Positions 41,229-50,678 of a stretch of 64,000 nt of DNA are shown one piece after another (within the stretch, counting starts at the first letter, position 1; each line of letters opens with the position of its first letter). Below the pieces are notes generated by a model. It saw only the letters and a list, made by a program, of their open reading frames with translations, was not told the DNA's origin and did no database searches. The translations under genes were made by a program, and so were the position numbers. Source of the stretch: an uncultured Peptococcaceae bacterium (lineage in GTDB: Bacteria; Bacillota; Peptococcia; Peptococcales; Peptococcaceae); NCBI GenBank assembly GCA_900552455.1, contig URZX01000003.1, positions 1 through 64,000 on the forward strand, written 5' to 3'.

Positions 41229-44117
41229 TCATTTGCTGAGGAATCTCTGCAAAATCGCAGCCACCTGCGCGCGCGTCGCTGCGCCCTGCGGCTGCAGTTC
41301 GTCCGTGGTGACGCCGCTGATCAGATTTTCCGCGACGGCCCAGCGCATGACATCCGTTGCCCAGCTGGAGATCGCTGCTGCGTCGCTGTAGCGCGAGAGC
41401 TCAGCGCGTGCTGAAACGTCCTCGCCCTTCCACGCTGCGTAGTTGCAGAGGATCGCTGCCAGCTGCTCGCGGGTGATGGCGTCGTTTGGTCGGAAGGTAT
41501 TGTCCTCGAAGCCGTTGACAACGCCGACGCTCGCCGCCCAGTTCACAGCCGTGGCAAACCATTCGTCGTCCACGTCGGTAAATCCTGCATCGTCAGCAGC
41601 CGTCACGCCCTCCAGCCGCGCCAGAATACTGACGATCATCGCGCGCGTCGTCGTCACATCTGGTGCAAATTCCGTGTCGCTCGTGCCTGTCATCAGGCCA
41701 TTATCGTAGGCGAATTGCACCGCGTCCTTGTACCAGGCGTCAGGATCGACGTCCAGAAAGATCTCGCTGACATCGACGCTTGGTTCTGGCGCGATCTCGC
41801 CGAAGATGACCTCGATCGTCACATCGCTCTCCGGCTGCTCGTAGCTCCAGCTGCCGTCAGGATTTTCTGTGACCGGCACACCCTCGCCGTCTTCGTCCGT
41901 CACGATCACATCCTCCACCTCATAGCCCGCGTCCGGCGTCGGCGTGATCATCACCGTCTCGCCAGCCTCCGGCTTGGATGGAGAGATTTCCACATCGCCA
42001 TGCGCCGGCTCCGTCACCTCGATCTCCGGATCAGGATCGCTCGACGTCACCGGCGTCGATGGTTTGTCAGATGGATCGTCTTCTACTGGATCGTCAGGCT
42101 CTGTCGAAGGTTCGTCGGGATCCGGATCTGTTCCCGGTTCTTCTGGGTCCGTGCCCGGGTCTGGATCGCTCGCTTCTTTAACCGTCACCTCGCAAGTGGC
42201 TTTGATGTCAGGATCATCGGCAGAAATTGCTGTGATCGTTGCAGAACCTGCGGCGACGGCTGTCACCGTACCGTCCACAACCGTTGCAACGCTGTCAGCG
42301 CTGGACGACCAGGTAACATCTTTATTCGTCGCTGTGTCCGGCTCAACCGTCGCTGTCAGCGTTTTGCTGTCGCCTACAGTCATGGTCAGACTGGTTTCGC
42401 TCAACGACAAACTTTCCACAGGCTGAACGTAGCCACAGACTGAACATTTTCCATCAGTGATGTTGTGTGCCGCTTTGTCAAATTGATGCGTGCTACATCC
42501 AGAAACAGCGCAACCATACCAGTGATGCGTTGCGTCTGTGTGCCAAGTTGTATCACTCTGGTTTTTCTGATGAATCTTGCTTGTGTCGCCAGTATATCCT
42601 TCCAGCTCACCATAGACAACCAACTCGCCGTTAATCGTCAGCGTTCCACCAGATTCCACCTTAAGAGTTTTCTCTGCTGGAACAGTGAGAGACGTTCCGT
42701 CAGGAATTTCCAGCGATTGATCACTTTTAATCGTCAGATCGTTCGCCAGCGACACATTGCCATAGACTTTGCCTGTGTTTGCTTCGCTGCCGTTCTCGCC
42801 TTTCACAAAAACAATCGCGTTCCACGCGCCATTATTTTCCTTTAGACCGACGATCGCCTCTGTATCATTTCCTTCGCCAGCCGTCGCATAGATCACCGCG
42901 TTGCCAGCATCGCCAGTGGAGAATGTAGCGGCTTGCGACGATGAAGAATTATTTCCACCATCGCCTATGCCATCTGCGCCCTTACCACCGCTCACAGTCA
43001 CCATGCCACCGCTGATCGTAATCGTACTACTGTTTGCTGAATAACCACCGCTACCGGTCCCTGCGCCTCCAGGACTTCCAGAAGTCGACATAGGATTTCC
43101 TCCTTGCGCGACAACCGTACCACCGCTAATCATGATCCTAACTAACGATCCTGTCCGGCTGTCGCCACCGCTGCCAATCCCTGCGCCACTCCCCATGCTA
43201 GACCCGCTCCCACCAGTTGCCATTACAGAGCCGCCAGTGATATTGATAATCGTTTCATCATTTTCCGTGGAAGCATAAGCTCCACTGCCGATGCCTGCGC
43301 CACCATAATTAGCAGCTGTTGCATGGATTACGCCACCGTTGATTTCAATTGTTCCACCAGCACCAGCCATGCCACCCCCGATACCTGTGCCTCCATCGTT
43401 CCCGGTCGCAACGATCTCATCACCGCCATTGATCGTGATCCCGCCACCAGCGCCATCATCACCACCACCGATGCCGGCACCATATGATCCACCTGTCGCA
43501 ATGATCTCGCCGCCGTTGATCTCGATCATTCCGCCAGAACCATTATCTCCGCCACCGATACCTGCACCGAATAAGCCACCTGTCGCTGTGACCGAGCCGC
43601 CGTTGATCGTGATCGTGCCGCCATCTTTTTCATCATCGCCACCGATGCCGGCGTTGTCCACTTCCACATTCTCCACGGTCAGACTGCCCATGGTTTTATC
43701 TTTTTCCGCTGGCTGAGCATAAATGGTGAGGCTGTTGCCCGCATTGACGCTAATGCCGCCGTTCACAGTCAGCTTGGCGTTGTTGGTAAGGATGAGATGC
43801 ACATCGCCGCCGACGGTGACGCGCTGCACATCAACGTCGGAACTACCATCTTCTGCTGAATCGTCCCCAGCTGAACCAATCTCTACAGTTCCATTAACGA
43901 CGTACCAGCCATCATTTTCGCCGCTGTCATTCCACGCAGTATCATTTTTCGTAGCCAGGGAATACTGATCACAGCTTCTCGGCTCTTCTATCTGCTCACC
44001 ATCCTTATCAAAATCGATGTATGCCACCGGATCGCCATCCGCTGCCCAGCCTGCAGTTGGCAGCATGGTCAGGCAGAGGGCGGCGATCATGGCGAGGCTC
44101 AATACTTTTCGTTTCAT
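41229..44117 (-). CDS. SLH-domain surface protein with Gly-rich beta-helix repeats and Big2 domain
   Basis: A 962-residue exported cell-surface protein. Signal peptide MKRKVLSLAMIAALCLTMLP to about 26. The N-terminal half is a beta-helix-like repeat region with ITINGG and AGIGGG units of about 27 residues (about 100-390). Then a Big2 domain (VESLSLSETSLTMTVGDSKT onward, about 570-655), a Pro/Asp/Glu linker (about 658-705), a second Ig-like module, and three SLH domains (about 783-962) that bind wall polymer. The start is ambiguous: 44117 has GGAG nine bases upstream, while 44141 has AAGGA very close. It is monocistronic between two related repeat spacers. Probably an adhesin or S-layer-associated protein. 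Confidence 0.88.
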   Translation of the reverse strand: MKRKVLSLAMIAALCLTMLPTAGWAADGDPVAYIDFDKDGEQIEEPRSCDQYSLATKNDTAWNDSGENDGWYVVNGTVEIGSAGDDSAEDGSSDVDVQRVTVGGDVHLILTNNAKLTVNGGISVNAGNSLTIYAQPAEKDKTMGSLTVENVEVDNAGIGGDDEKDGGTITINGGSVTATGGLFGAGIGGGDNGSGGMIEINGGEIIATGGSYGAGIGGGDDGAGGGITINGGDEIVATGNDGGTGIGGGMAGAGGTIEINGGVIHATAANYGGAGIGSGAYASTENDETIINITGGSVMATGGSGSSMGSGAGIGSGGDSRTGSLVRIMISGGTVVAQGGNPMSTSGSPGGAGTGSGGYSANSSTITISGGMVTVSGGKGADGIGDGGNNSSSSQAATFSTGDAGNAVIYATAGEGNDTEAIVGLKENNGAWNAIVFVKGENGSEANTGKVYGNVSLANDLTIKSDQSLEIPDGTSLTVPAEKTLKVESGGTLTINGELVVYGELEGYTGDTSKIHQKNQSDTTWHTDATHHWYGCAVSGCSTHQFDKAAHNITDGKCSVCGYVQPVESLSLSETSLTMTVGDSKTLTATVEPDTATNKDVTWSSSADSVATVVDGTVTAVAAGSATITAISADDPDIKATCEVTVKEASDPDPGTDPEEPGTDPDPDEPSTEPDDPVEDDPSDKPSTPVTSSDPDPEIEVTEPAHGDVEISPSKPEAGETVMITPTPDAGYEVEDVIVTDEDGEGVPVTENPDGSWSYEQPESDVTIEVIFGEIAPEPSVDVSEIFLDVDPDAWYKDAVQFAYDNGLMTGTSDTEFAPDVTTTRAMIVSILARLEGVTAADDAGFTDVDDEWFATAVNWAASVGVVNGFEDNTFRPNDAITREQLAAILCNYAAWKGEDVSARAELSRYSDAAAISSWATDVMRWAVAENLISGVTTDELQPQGAATRAQVAAILQRFLSK

Positions 44118-44228
44118 CTGATTCATCTCCATTTCTGTCATTTTCCTTCATTAATATAGGTATCAATACAATAGCAGCAATACAAATATAGGCACCAATA
44201 TGCACTTCAAAAAACATATTGCTCAGTA

Positions 44229-44340
44229 GCTGGCAGCCAATCAAGCTTCGCCTTTCGGCTCGCTTTCTTGGGCCAGCCTTGAGTTGGCGCTATTAGCCGA
44301 TCAGCCTTCGCCTAACGGCTCGACTTCTCGGATAGCGCTC
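44229..44340. repeat. Two tandem imperfect hairpin units
   Basis: Unit 1 (44229-44283) and unit 2 (44286-44340) share GATCAGCCTTCGCC / CAATCAAGCTTCGCC and CGGCTCGmyTTCT-type segments. Each folds by its ends (CTGGC...GGCCAG; GCGCTAT...ATAGCGC). No coding sequence. Together with the two entries to the right this fills the 763-base gap upstream of the SLH gene. Confidence 0.5.
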
Positions 44341-44341
44341 A

Positions 44342-44525
44342 AAAAAAGGGCGCATCACGCCCGTGGGATATCCACGGACGCAATGCGCCCCTATAACGGC
44401 TGTGGAAGGATGCAGCTGTGGCAAAAATGGACAGACTACCGCTCAGCGTGCGTTGCGATTTTACGCTGTCCCAGCATGGCCGTCAACCTCCGTTTCATGA
44501 TTTGTTTTTTATTATACCATACGCG
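44342..44525 (-). ncRNA. Candidate small RNA or leader peptide gene with strong terminator
   Basis: Minus strand: TATAAT (44514-44519 region), then a ribosome-site-like CGGAGG. A 13-20 codon frame follows, ending ...GQRKIATHAER. About 80 bases further is a perfect terminator, GGGCGCAT / ATGCGCCC with inner CGTGG/CCACG, followed by seven T (44340-44391). There is no downstream gene before the terminator, so a transcript of about 160 bases would stand alone. The -35 is weak. It could be a regulatory RNA or a small peptide mRNA. Confidence 0.4.
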
Positions 44526-44556
44526 CTGGTAGAAAATCATTACAAATCCATTGAAA

Positions 44557-44622
44557 AAATGATTAATGTGCCGCTTCGCGGGCCCGCTCGTTGCACTCGC
44601 GCGCAATGATTAATGATTAATT
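44557..44622. repeat. Dispersed double-hairpin intergenic repeat, copy 3
   Basis: ATTAATG words flank CCGCTTCGCGG and a CGCTCG...CGCGCG stem, the same plan as the copies at 41.0, 54.5 and 58.2 kb. Confidence 0.5.
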
Positions 44623-44827
44623 TCGGTAGCCTTTTCGCTGTCGCTCAAAGGCGAAAATTATTTCGTAGTCTGCGCACCATCGCGGTAAAATAAAAAGGCT
44701 ATCGGCGATCGTGACGCGCAAGCCCTTCCAGGACTAGCTCGGAGAAACGATCGCTTTTTCTGAAAAGCTCCATTTCTTTAAGCAAGGATCCTGCGTATTG
44801 ATAGCACCGCGATCTCGCGTCGCGGCC

Positions 44828-44869
44828 GTGTTTCTCATAAGCCAATATCAATTACTCATTTCTCATTAA
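44828..44869. repeat. 42-bp repeat, second copy
   Basis: Matches 41180-41221 at 41 of 42 positions, same orientation. Both copies end shortly before the stop codon of a minus-strand gene. Confidence 0.8.
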
Positions 44870-44880
44870 TCATTGAAAAT

Positions 44881-46866
44881 TCAGTAGAGCCTCTGCCCAC
44901 TGCGGATGCGATCGATGATATTCCGGCTGCGCAGGCGTCGGGCGGCGAGGGCGGTGATGGCCAGTGTCAGCACGAGAACGCCGGCGGCGCAGAGCAGGAT
45001 TGGCAGGAGGGGAAAATGATAGGGCACGGGGAACATCGCGCGGATCGGCAGGTTCACGACGTACGTCAGCAGGATCCCCAGCGGCACGCCGAGGGCGAGG
45101 GCGCGCAGGCTGCAGAAAATGCTCTCGAGAGCGAGCATTTTTCGCAGGCCTTCCGGCGTCATGCCGACGCTCTGGAGCACGGCGAATTCGCTCTGGCGCA
45201 TCAGCACATTCGTCGAAAGGGTGCTGACGACATTCGTGAAGCCGATGAGCATGAGCAGCGCGCAGAAGCAGACAAGGAAGATCAGCGCGATGACGATGGC
45301 GACGTTCATCACCTTGTAATAATCGTCGGTGGCGTAGACGCGGGCGCTGTAGCCGCCCTGCATGTAGCTGTCCTGAGACTGGTCTGGAAAATGCGCGGCG
45401 AGGATCTCTTCGGCGTAGTCCATGAAGCCCGCCATGTCCTGCGGCGCGGCTTCCCAGCTGTACTGGCGCAGGTGGTCCATTTCCGGCAGGATGATGCGCA
45501 CGGGATTCATATTTGGGAAGAAAAGCTCGGCGGGCGTTTCTTCCGCTATGAGCACGGCGTCGATGGAAATCTCCTGCGTGGAGCCATCGGCGACGTCGAG
45601 GCTGAGGGTCTGCGGCGTTTCAGCGAAAAACTCTGTGTCGGTGGCGTGGCCTTTGAGATTCAACCGGTCGTTGTTGATGAGGAGGGTGCTGCCCTCAGGC
45701 ACACCGGCGTCGGCGCAGAGGGCTGCGTAATGGGCGCTGTCGATGACGATGCATTCAACGTCGAAGGTCGCTGTCTGCTGGCCATCCAGTTCATAATAAT
45801 CGACGATCTCCGGCGAAAGCGACGAGGTATCCAGCGTCACGTCGTAGCGCGCGTAGTCATTGCCCAGGCCATAGATCTCGGTGCCGCCGTCGTAGCGCGC
45901 GAGCTCTGCGGTGATCGCGTCGCCTAAGCTGCTTGTGATCGGCTTGGTGTAATCGCTGGCTTCGCGCGCCGTGGCGCTCTGGTAATCGGCGGTGACGGTG
46001 TAGCCGTTCTGGCTCGTCATCATCGCGTTAAACACGCCGGCCTGGTGCCAGAGAAAGCCGATGAAAACGAAGAGCACGACGGCGACGGCCAGCGCTGCCA
46101 CGGTGGTGCGAAAGGTCTGGCGGCTGCGCGCGAGGGTTTTCTGCGCGAGCAGTCCTTCCGGGCCAAACCATTTCGCGACGATGCGCTCGCTCAAGCGGTG
46201 GCTGCGGCCGAGCTTGACGGCGACATCGTTTTGTCCGCGCACGCTGGCGATGGCGCTCTGCTTCGCCGCCTTGCGCGCTGGCAGCCAGGCGCTGACGAGC
46301 ACAGTGACAAGCGCTAAGAGCGCTGCGATCACAAGCCCCAGCGGCGAGAGCACGAAGCGCAGGCGAAAGGTCATCGTCTTGAGCATGATGTGGGTGAGGG
46401 CGTTGAGCTCATCGAAAAAATGATTCGCCACAGCGATGCCGCCGGCGGTCAGTGCCAGGCCCAGCACCAACCCGATCGGGATGCCGACGACAGCGAGCAG
46501 CAGCGCTTCCCAGAGCATGGTTTTGCGGATCTGCGCCGGTGTCGCGCCGACGCATTTCAGCGTGCCGAAGACGGCGGTGCGCTCGCGCGCGCTGACGCGG
46601 AACACATTGGAGATCACGACCACCGCCATGACGACAATGAGCAGGCTGAGAAAAGCCGCCGGAATCACCAGCACGCTCCGATAAGCGGCGCTGTACATCT
46701 CCAGCCCGCCGCCCACGCTGGTCGCGATCATCTCGGCGCCGGATGCGACAAAGTGGGTGACGCAGGTGATCAGCGCCGTGGCCAGCGCGATCGCTGCGAG
46801 GGTCCAGAAGGTGCGCGAACGATTCACGCGGATCTGGCTCGCCGCCAATTCTGCGAAAAGGTTCAT
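44881..46866 (-). CDS. FtsX-like ABC transporter permease (BceB/MacB-like exporter)
   Basis: A 661-residue permease with ten or so helices. N-terminal FtsX domain about 55-215 (FRVSARERTAVFGTLKCVGATPAQ motif at about 92). A large extracellular domain lies between about 275 and 515. A second FtsX domain follows at about 525-650 (LMRQSEFAVLQSVGMTPEGL). Such proteins with a dedicated ATPase expel or remove peptide antibiotics from lipid carriers. It directly follows the ATPase gene (one base between) and lies beside a two-component system, the BceRS-AB pattern. Cargo unknown; lantibiotic or bacitracin-type peptides are likely. Confidence 0.88.
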   Translation of the reverse strand: MNLFAELAASQIRVNRSRTFWTLAAIALATALITCVTHFVASGAEMIATSVGGGLEMYSAAYRSVLVIPAAFLSLLIVVMAVVVISNVFRVSARERTAVFGTLKCVGATPAQIRKTMLWEALLLAVVGIPIGLVLGLALTAGGIAVANHFFDELNALTHIMLKTMTFRLRFVLSPLGLVIAALLALVTVLVSAWLPARKAAKQSAIASVRGQNDVAVKLGRSHRLSERIVAKWFGPEGLLAQKTLARSRQTFRTTVAALAVAVVLFVFIGFLWHQAGVFNAMMTSQNGYTVTADYQSATAREASDYTKPITSSLGDAITAELARYDGGTEIYGLGNDYARYDVTLDTSSLSPEIVDYYELDGQQTATFDVECIVIDSAHYAALCADAGVPEGSTLLINNDRLNLKGHATDTEFFAETPQTLSLDVADGSTQEISIDAVLIAEETPAELFFPNMNPVRIILPEMDHLRQYSWEAAPQDMAGFMDYAEEILAAHFPDQSQDSYMQGGYSARVYATDDYYKVMNVAIVIALIFLVCFCALLMLIGFTNVVSTLSTNVLMRQSEFAVLQSVGMTPEGLRKMLALESIFCSLRALALGVPLGILLTYVVNLPIRAMFPVPYHFPLLPILLCAAGVLVLTLAITALAARRLRSRNIIDRIRSGQRLY

Positions 46867-46867
46867 C

Positions 46868-47566
46868 TCAAACGCCTCCCTTCGCGTCCTTCAGGCGCTC
46901 GTCAGAAACGAGCCTGCCATCGGCGAGGGTGAGGATGCGGTCAGCCATGAGGGCGATCTTTTCGTCGTGGGTGATGAGGAGGAGTGTCTGCTGATAGCGC
47001 CGGTTGGCGACCTGCAACAGCTCCATGACGTCGCGGCTGGCGCGGCTGTCGAGATTGCCCGTCGGCTCGTCGGCGAGGATGAAAGCGGGATCGTTGATCA
47101 GCGCCCGTCCCAGTGAGACGCGCTGCTGCTGCCCACCGGAAAGGGCGCTCGGCAGATGTCCGGCGCGTTCGCTGAGACCGGTGAGGGCGAGGATCTCGGC
47201 GAGCTCGGCTTTTTCCGGCTCGCGCTTGTCGAGGAGATAGGGCAGCATGATGTTTTCCGCGGCGGTGAGTGTCGGCACGAGGTTGTAGAACTGGAACACC
47301 ATGCCGATGTTGCGGCGGCGAAAGATCGCCCGCGCGCTCTCGTTCATCGCGTAGAGCTCCTGGCCGTCGATGACGACGCGGCCCGAGGTCGGCTCGTCGA
47401 TGCCGCCGATGAGATTCATGAGCGTCGATTTTCCGCTGCCGGACGCACCGACGATGGCGACAAATTCGCCTTTTTCCACTGTGAAGCTGACATGGTCCAG
47501 CGCCGTCACGGCTGTGTCTCCGCTGCCATAGATTTTCGTGAGTCCTTCTACGCTGAGGATGGTCAT
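46868..47566 (-). CDS. ABC transporter ATP-binding protein (BceA/LolD/MacB type)
   Basis: A 232-residue ATPase: Walker [10 protein letters not shown] (about 40), Q-loop [10 protein letters not shown] (about 92), signature [15 protein letters not shown] (about 143), Walker [14 protein letters not shown] (about 161), H-loop ITHDEK. The GNLD after Walker B is characteristic of the MacB/LolD/BceA group that works with FtsX-type permeases. It is immediately upstream of such a permease. AGGAGG precedes the ATG. Upstream lies the two-component system that presumably induces it. Confidence 0.93.
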   Translation of the reverse strand: MTILSVEGLTKIYGSGDTAVTALDHVSFTVEKGEFVAIVGASGSGKSTLMNLIGGIDEPTSGRVVIDGQELYAMNESARAIFRRRNIGMVFQFYNLVPTLTAAENIMLPYLLDKREPEKAELAEILALTGLSERAGHLPSALSGGQQQRVSLGRALINDPAFILADEPTGNLDSRASRDVMELLQVANRRYQQTLLLITHDEKIALMADRILTLADGRLVSDERLKDAKGGV

Positions 47567-47650
47567 GAGGATCGCCTCCTGTTGGATTTCTATGGTTCTA
47601 TCCTAGCACGCGAAAGTGACAGCTCGGTGACTCTGCGGTGACATTTTCTG

Positions 47651-48475
47651 TCACTTGTAAAATTTCAGCGTAAACGTCGCGCCTGTGCCTTTGCCGCCAG
47701 CGTCCACGTCGATGTCGCCATTTTGTCCGCGGGCGATCGCCAGCGCCAGCGGCAGGCCGATGCCGACGCCGCGCGCTTTGTGCGATCCGGCGAAGCGCAC
47801 GAAAAGCTGCGCCATCTCTTCTCGCGACAGGCCGCTTCCGGCATCGCGCACGCTGAGCCATTCATAGAGGGGATTTTCGCCAGCGTCGACAATGATCGTG
47901 CTGCCCGACGGCGAGGCTTCGCAGGCATTTTTCAGGAGATTCGTCAGTGCTTCCACTGTCCAGCGCTTGTCGCAGTGGAGCACCGCGTCGTTTGCGAGCG
48001 CCACCTGCTGATCCTGCACATCCAGCAGGATCGCCAGCGGCGAAAGCGCTGCCTCGACGAGCGCCTGCGCCGTCACCGCTGCGCGCTCAAACTGCACAGC
48101 GCCAGCGTCGAGCTTCGCCAGCTTGAGCAGCGTATCGACGAGCCAGTTCATACGCGCCAGGCTTGTGCGGATATTCGCGAGGAATTCCTCCTGCCGCTCC
48201 GGCGGCGCTGCTTCGAGGAGGTCAGCCATGAGCATCATCGAGGTCACCGGCGTTTTCAGCTGGTGGGTGATGTTTTCCATGTATTCGGCAAATTCTGTCC
48301 GCGCAGCGTCGGCTGCGTCGCGTTCTGCGGAAAGCTGGGTCACGAGGGTGTGCAGGTCGTTTTTGAGAACAGACAGCGTCCCTTCCTGATTGTCGCGAAA
48401 TTCCACCGCCTCGCCGTTGATGGCGCGGCGCAGCTCTGTCGAAAGCGCAGCGAGCTCGGTTTTACTGATCCACAC
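47651..48475 (-). CDS. Sensor histidine kinase without membrane segments
   Basis: A 274-residue histidine kinase: dimerisation/phosphoacceptor box with His71 (ENITHQLKTP), then N box (LLKNACEAS), G1 (VRDAGSGLS) and G2 (GVGIGLPLA) of the ATPase domain. There is no hydrophobic helix at the N-terminus, only about 60 charged helical residues, whereas BceS-like kinases have two helices. It may sense through the exporter or a cytoplasmic cue. The gene overlaps the end of the response regulator; GTG 48475 is preferred because GAGGGGG lies ten bases upstream, GTG 48484 being too close. Confidence 0.85.
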   Translation of the reverse strand: MWISKTELAALSTELRRAINGEAVEFRDNQEGTLSVLKNDLHTLVTQLSAERDAADAARTEFAEYMENITHQLKTPVTSMMLMADLLEAAPPERQEEFLANIRTSLARMNWLVDTLLKLAKLDAGAVQFERAAVTAQALVEAALSPLAILLDVQDQQVALANDAVLHCDKRWTVEALTNLLKNACEASPSGSTIIVDAGENPLYEWLSVRDAGSGLSREEMAQLFVRFAGSHKARGVGIGLPLALAIARGQNGDIDVDAGGKGTGATFTLKFYK

Positions 48476-49106
48476 GATAGCCACGCCCCCTCACTGTCTC
48501 GATCGTCACTGCGTCTGCGAGTTTTTCGCGCAGCCGCTTCACATACACCGTCAGCGTGTTGTCCTCGACAAAATTGCCGCCCTGATCCCAGAGCTGATCC
48601 AGGATCTGCGCCCGCGAAAGCAGCTGCCCGCGATGCTGCGCAAAGATCAGACAGAGCCGATACTCCAGCGCCGTCAGCGCGATCTCGCGTCCGCCAACGG
48701 TGACGCGGCCAGATGCTGTATCGATGCGCGCCTGCCCCAGCGAGAGCAGCGACGATTCTTCAGGCAGCGCGCGACGGATGCGCGCCAAAAGCTCCCGCAA
48801 GCGGAAGGGCTTCGTCACATAATCCGCCGCGCCCTGATCAAAGGCGCGCACAATGCGGTCCTCGTCGTCCATCACTGTGAGAAAGATCACCCGCGCGCCA
48901 CGCGCCAACGCTTCTGCGCTCACTGCAAAGCCGTCTGCGTCTGGCAGCTGCATGTCGATGATCGCCAGATCCACGGCGCGCTCGGAAAGCACGCCCAGCG
49001 CCGCCGCCACCGTTTCCGCGTGGCAGACGCTGTAGCCCTCCTGCTCCAGCGCGTAGACCAGGCCAGACGCGATCACCGCATCGTCCTCCACCAATAAGAT
49101 CTGCAT
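48462..49106 (-). CDS. OmpR-family response regulator
   Basis: A 214-residue DNA-binding response regulator. Receiver domain 1-115 with acidic pocket Glu7-Asp8-Asp9, phospho-acceptor Asp51 (IIDMQLP) and Lys in VTKPF (about 100). C-terminal winged helix about 125-212 (LTALEYRLCLIF, DNTLTVYVKRLREKL, TVRGRGYRVD). Start 49106 with GGGAGG seven bases upstream. It overlaps the kinase gene and lies before a BceAB-like exporter, so it most likely activates that exporter on antibiotic stress. Confidence 0.93.
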   Translation of the reverse strand: MQILLVEDDAVIASGLVYALEQEGYSVCHAETVAAALGVLSERAVDLAIIDMQLPDADGFAVSAEALARGARVIFLTVMDDEDRIVRAFDQGAADYVTKPFRLRELLARIRRALPEESSLLSLGQARIDTASGRVTVGGREIALTALEYRLCLIFAQHRGQLLSRAQILDQLWDQGGNFVEDNTLTVYVKRLREKLADAVTIETVRGRGYRVDQ

Positions 49107-49125
49107 TTCATCGCCTCCCATCTGC

Positions 49126-49157
49126 AAAAACAGCGACTGCCGTTTGCGACAGTCGCT
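49126..49157 (-). terminator. Terminator of the glnHPQ-type operon
   Basis: AGCGACTG / CAGTCGCT, eight perfect pairs with a ten-base loop; minus-strand tail TGTTTTTG. Confidence 0.8.
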
Positions 49158-49170
49158 TTCCTTCATTATA

Positions 49171-49893
49171 TTACAAAACCTTGGCCAGGAAGTCCTGGGT
49201 GCGTGGTTCTTTTGGATGGTTGAAGATCTCGTCCGGCGTGCCCTGCTCCATGATGTAGCCCTGATCCATGAAGAAGACGCGATCGCTGACCTCGCGCGCG
49301 AAGCCCATTTCGTGAGTAACGATGAGCATGGTCATACCGGTCTCGGTGAGCTGACGGATAACCGCCAGAACTTCGCCGACCATTTCCGGGTCGAGGGCGG
49401 ACGTTGGTTCGTCAAAGAGCATGATGTCCGGACTCATCGCCAGCGCACGCGCGATCGCCACGCGTTGCTGCTGACCGCCGGAGAGTGACGCTGGATAAAC
49501 GTCGGCTTTGTCGAGCAGACCGACGCGCTTCAGCAATTCGCGCGCGGTTTTATCGGCTTCTTCCTGCGCGATGCCCTTGACATTGATCGGCGCGAGGGTG
49601 ATGTTTTCCAGCACAGTTTTATGAGGGAAGAGATTGAAGCGCTGGAACACCATGCCGAGATTTTCGCGCACCTTGTTGATGTCGGTCTTTGGATCGGTGA
49701 TCTCGGTGCCGTCGATGATGATGTGGCCGCTGGTTGGCTCTTCGAGCAGATTGATGCAGCGCAGGAAGGTACTCTTCCCGGAGCCGGATGGGCCGATGAT
49801 GGAGACGATCTCGCCGTCCTTGATGGTTTCGGTGATGCCTTTGAGCACTTCGAGGTCGCCGAAGGATTTATGTAAGTCTTTGATTTCGATCAT
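49171..49893 (-). CDS. Polar amino-acid ABC transporter ATP-binding protein
   Basis: A 240-residue ATPase of the GlnQ/HisP family: Walker [10 protein letters not shown] (about 32), Q-loop FQRFNLFPH (about 88), signature [15 protein letters not shown] (about 136), Walker [14 protein letters not shown] (about 156), H-loop [11 protein letters not shown]. High similarity in pattern to GlnQ. Last gene of the binding protein-permease-ATPase operon, 21 bp after the permease, followed by a terminator. Energises uptake of glutamine or another polar amino acid. Confidence 0.94.
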   Translation of the reverse strand: MIEIKDLHKSFGDLEVLKGITETIKDGEIVSIIGPSGSGKSTFLRCINLLEEPTSGHIIIDGTEITDPKTDINKVRENLGMVFQRFNLFPHKTVLENITLAPINVKGIAQEEADKTARELLKRVGLLDKADVYPASLSGGQQQRVAIARALAMSPDIMLFDEPTSALDPEMVGEVLAVIRQLTETGMTMLIVTHEMGFAREVSDRVFFMDQGYIMEQGTPDEIFNHPKEPRTQDFLAKVL

Positions 49894-49914
49894 AGTTGAA
49901 AACCTCCTGAATGA

Positions 49915-50598
49915 TCAGCGTTTTTCTGTCTGCAGACGGCGTTCGTACCAGTTGATGATGCGGGTGAAGGTGAGCGTCAGCACGAGATAGACGAGCGCCA
50001 CGGCGATGTAGGTTGGGAATGGCTGAATGTGGACGGACGTGTAGATCTGGCCACGCTTCATGATCTCGGTCAGCCCGATCGCTGCCAACAGCGACGTATC
50101 CTTCAGCAGCATGACGAACTCATTGCCCAGCGGTGGGATGACGAGCTTGAACGCCTGTGGCAGAATGACCATGCGCATCGCCTGCTTCTGCGTCATGCCG
50201 AGAGAGCGCGCCGCTTCCACCTGGCCCTTATCCACGCCCTGGATGCCGGCGCGGAAAATTTCTGCCACGTAAGCGCCACTGTTCATTGAGAGCACGACAA
50301 CACCAGTGACAAGGATCGGAAAGCTGAATTTACCGTCGAAAAACAACGTGCCGACAACGCTGGCCACACCATAATGGAATAAAAAGATCTGTACGTAGAG
50401 TGGTGTGCCGCGAAAAGCTTCAATATATACATTGGCGATGACTTTGAGCACGCGATTGTTGCTCATTTTCATCAGCGACATCAAGAGGCCGATGATGATC
50501 CCGATGCCGACGCCGCAGACAGTCAAACCAAGGGTGGTCCCTGCGCCGGGAATGAGCTTAGGCAGCACATCGAAAAAGTTCGTAAAAAAGTTACCCAA
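49915..50598 (-). CDS. Polar amino-acid ABC transporter permease, TTG start
   Basis: A 227-residue permease of the His/Glu/Gln family with five helices and the EAA loop (EAARSLGMTQKQAMRMVILPQAF, about 135-157). TTG at 50598 has AAGGAGG seven bases upstream and starts the protein at (M)GNFFTNFFDVLPKL, a normal start for the family. The longer frame to 50658 is N-terminally unrelated and lies in the gene gap. Probably acts as a homodimer because only one permease gene is present. Confidence 0.92.
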   Translation of the reverse strand: MGNFFTNFFDVLPKLIPGAGTTLGLTVCGVGIGIIIGLLMSLMKMSNNRVLKVIANVYIEAFRGTPLYVQIFLFHYGVASVVGTLFFDGKFSFPILVTGVVVLSMNSGAYVAEIFRAGIQGVDKGQVEAARSLGMTQKQAMRMVILPQAFKLVIPPLGNEFVMLLKDTSLLAAIGLTEIMKRGQIYTSVHIQPFPTYIAVALVYLVLTLTFTRIINWYERRLQTEKR

Positions 50599-50678
50599 TG
50601 GTCTTCCTCCTTTGTGGACTAAACGCAAAGAATGAGATGCAGGGATTCTGCATCTCATTCATATGCTTTCATTAACGA

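Noticed and set aside
44008-44244. 78-codon minus frame with VHIGAYICIAAIVLIPIL
   Set aside because: The VHIGAY segment recalls the 58.4 kb peptide, but the frame overlaps the SLH gene start, has no clear ribosome site, and similarity stops after six residues; probably chance.
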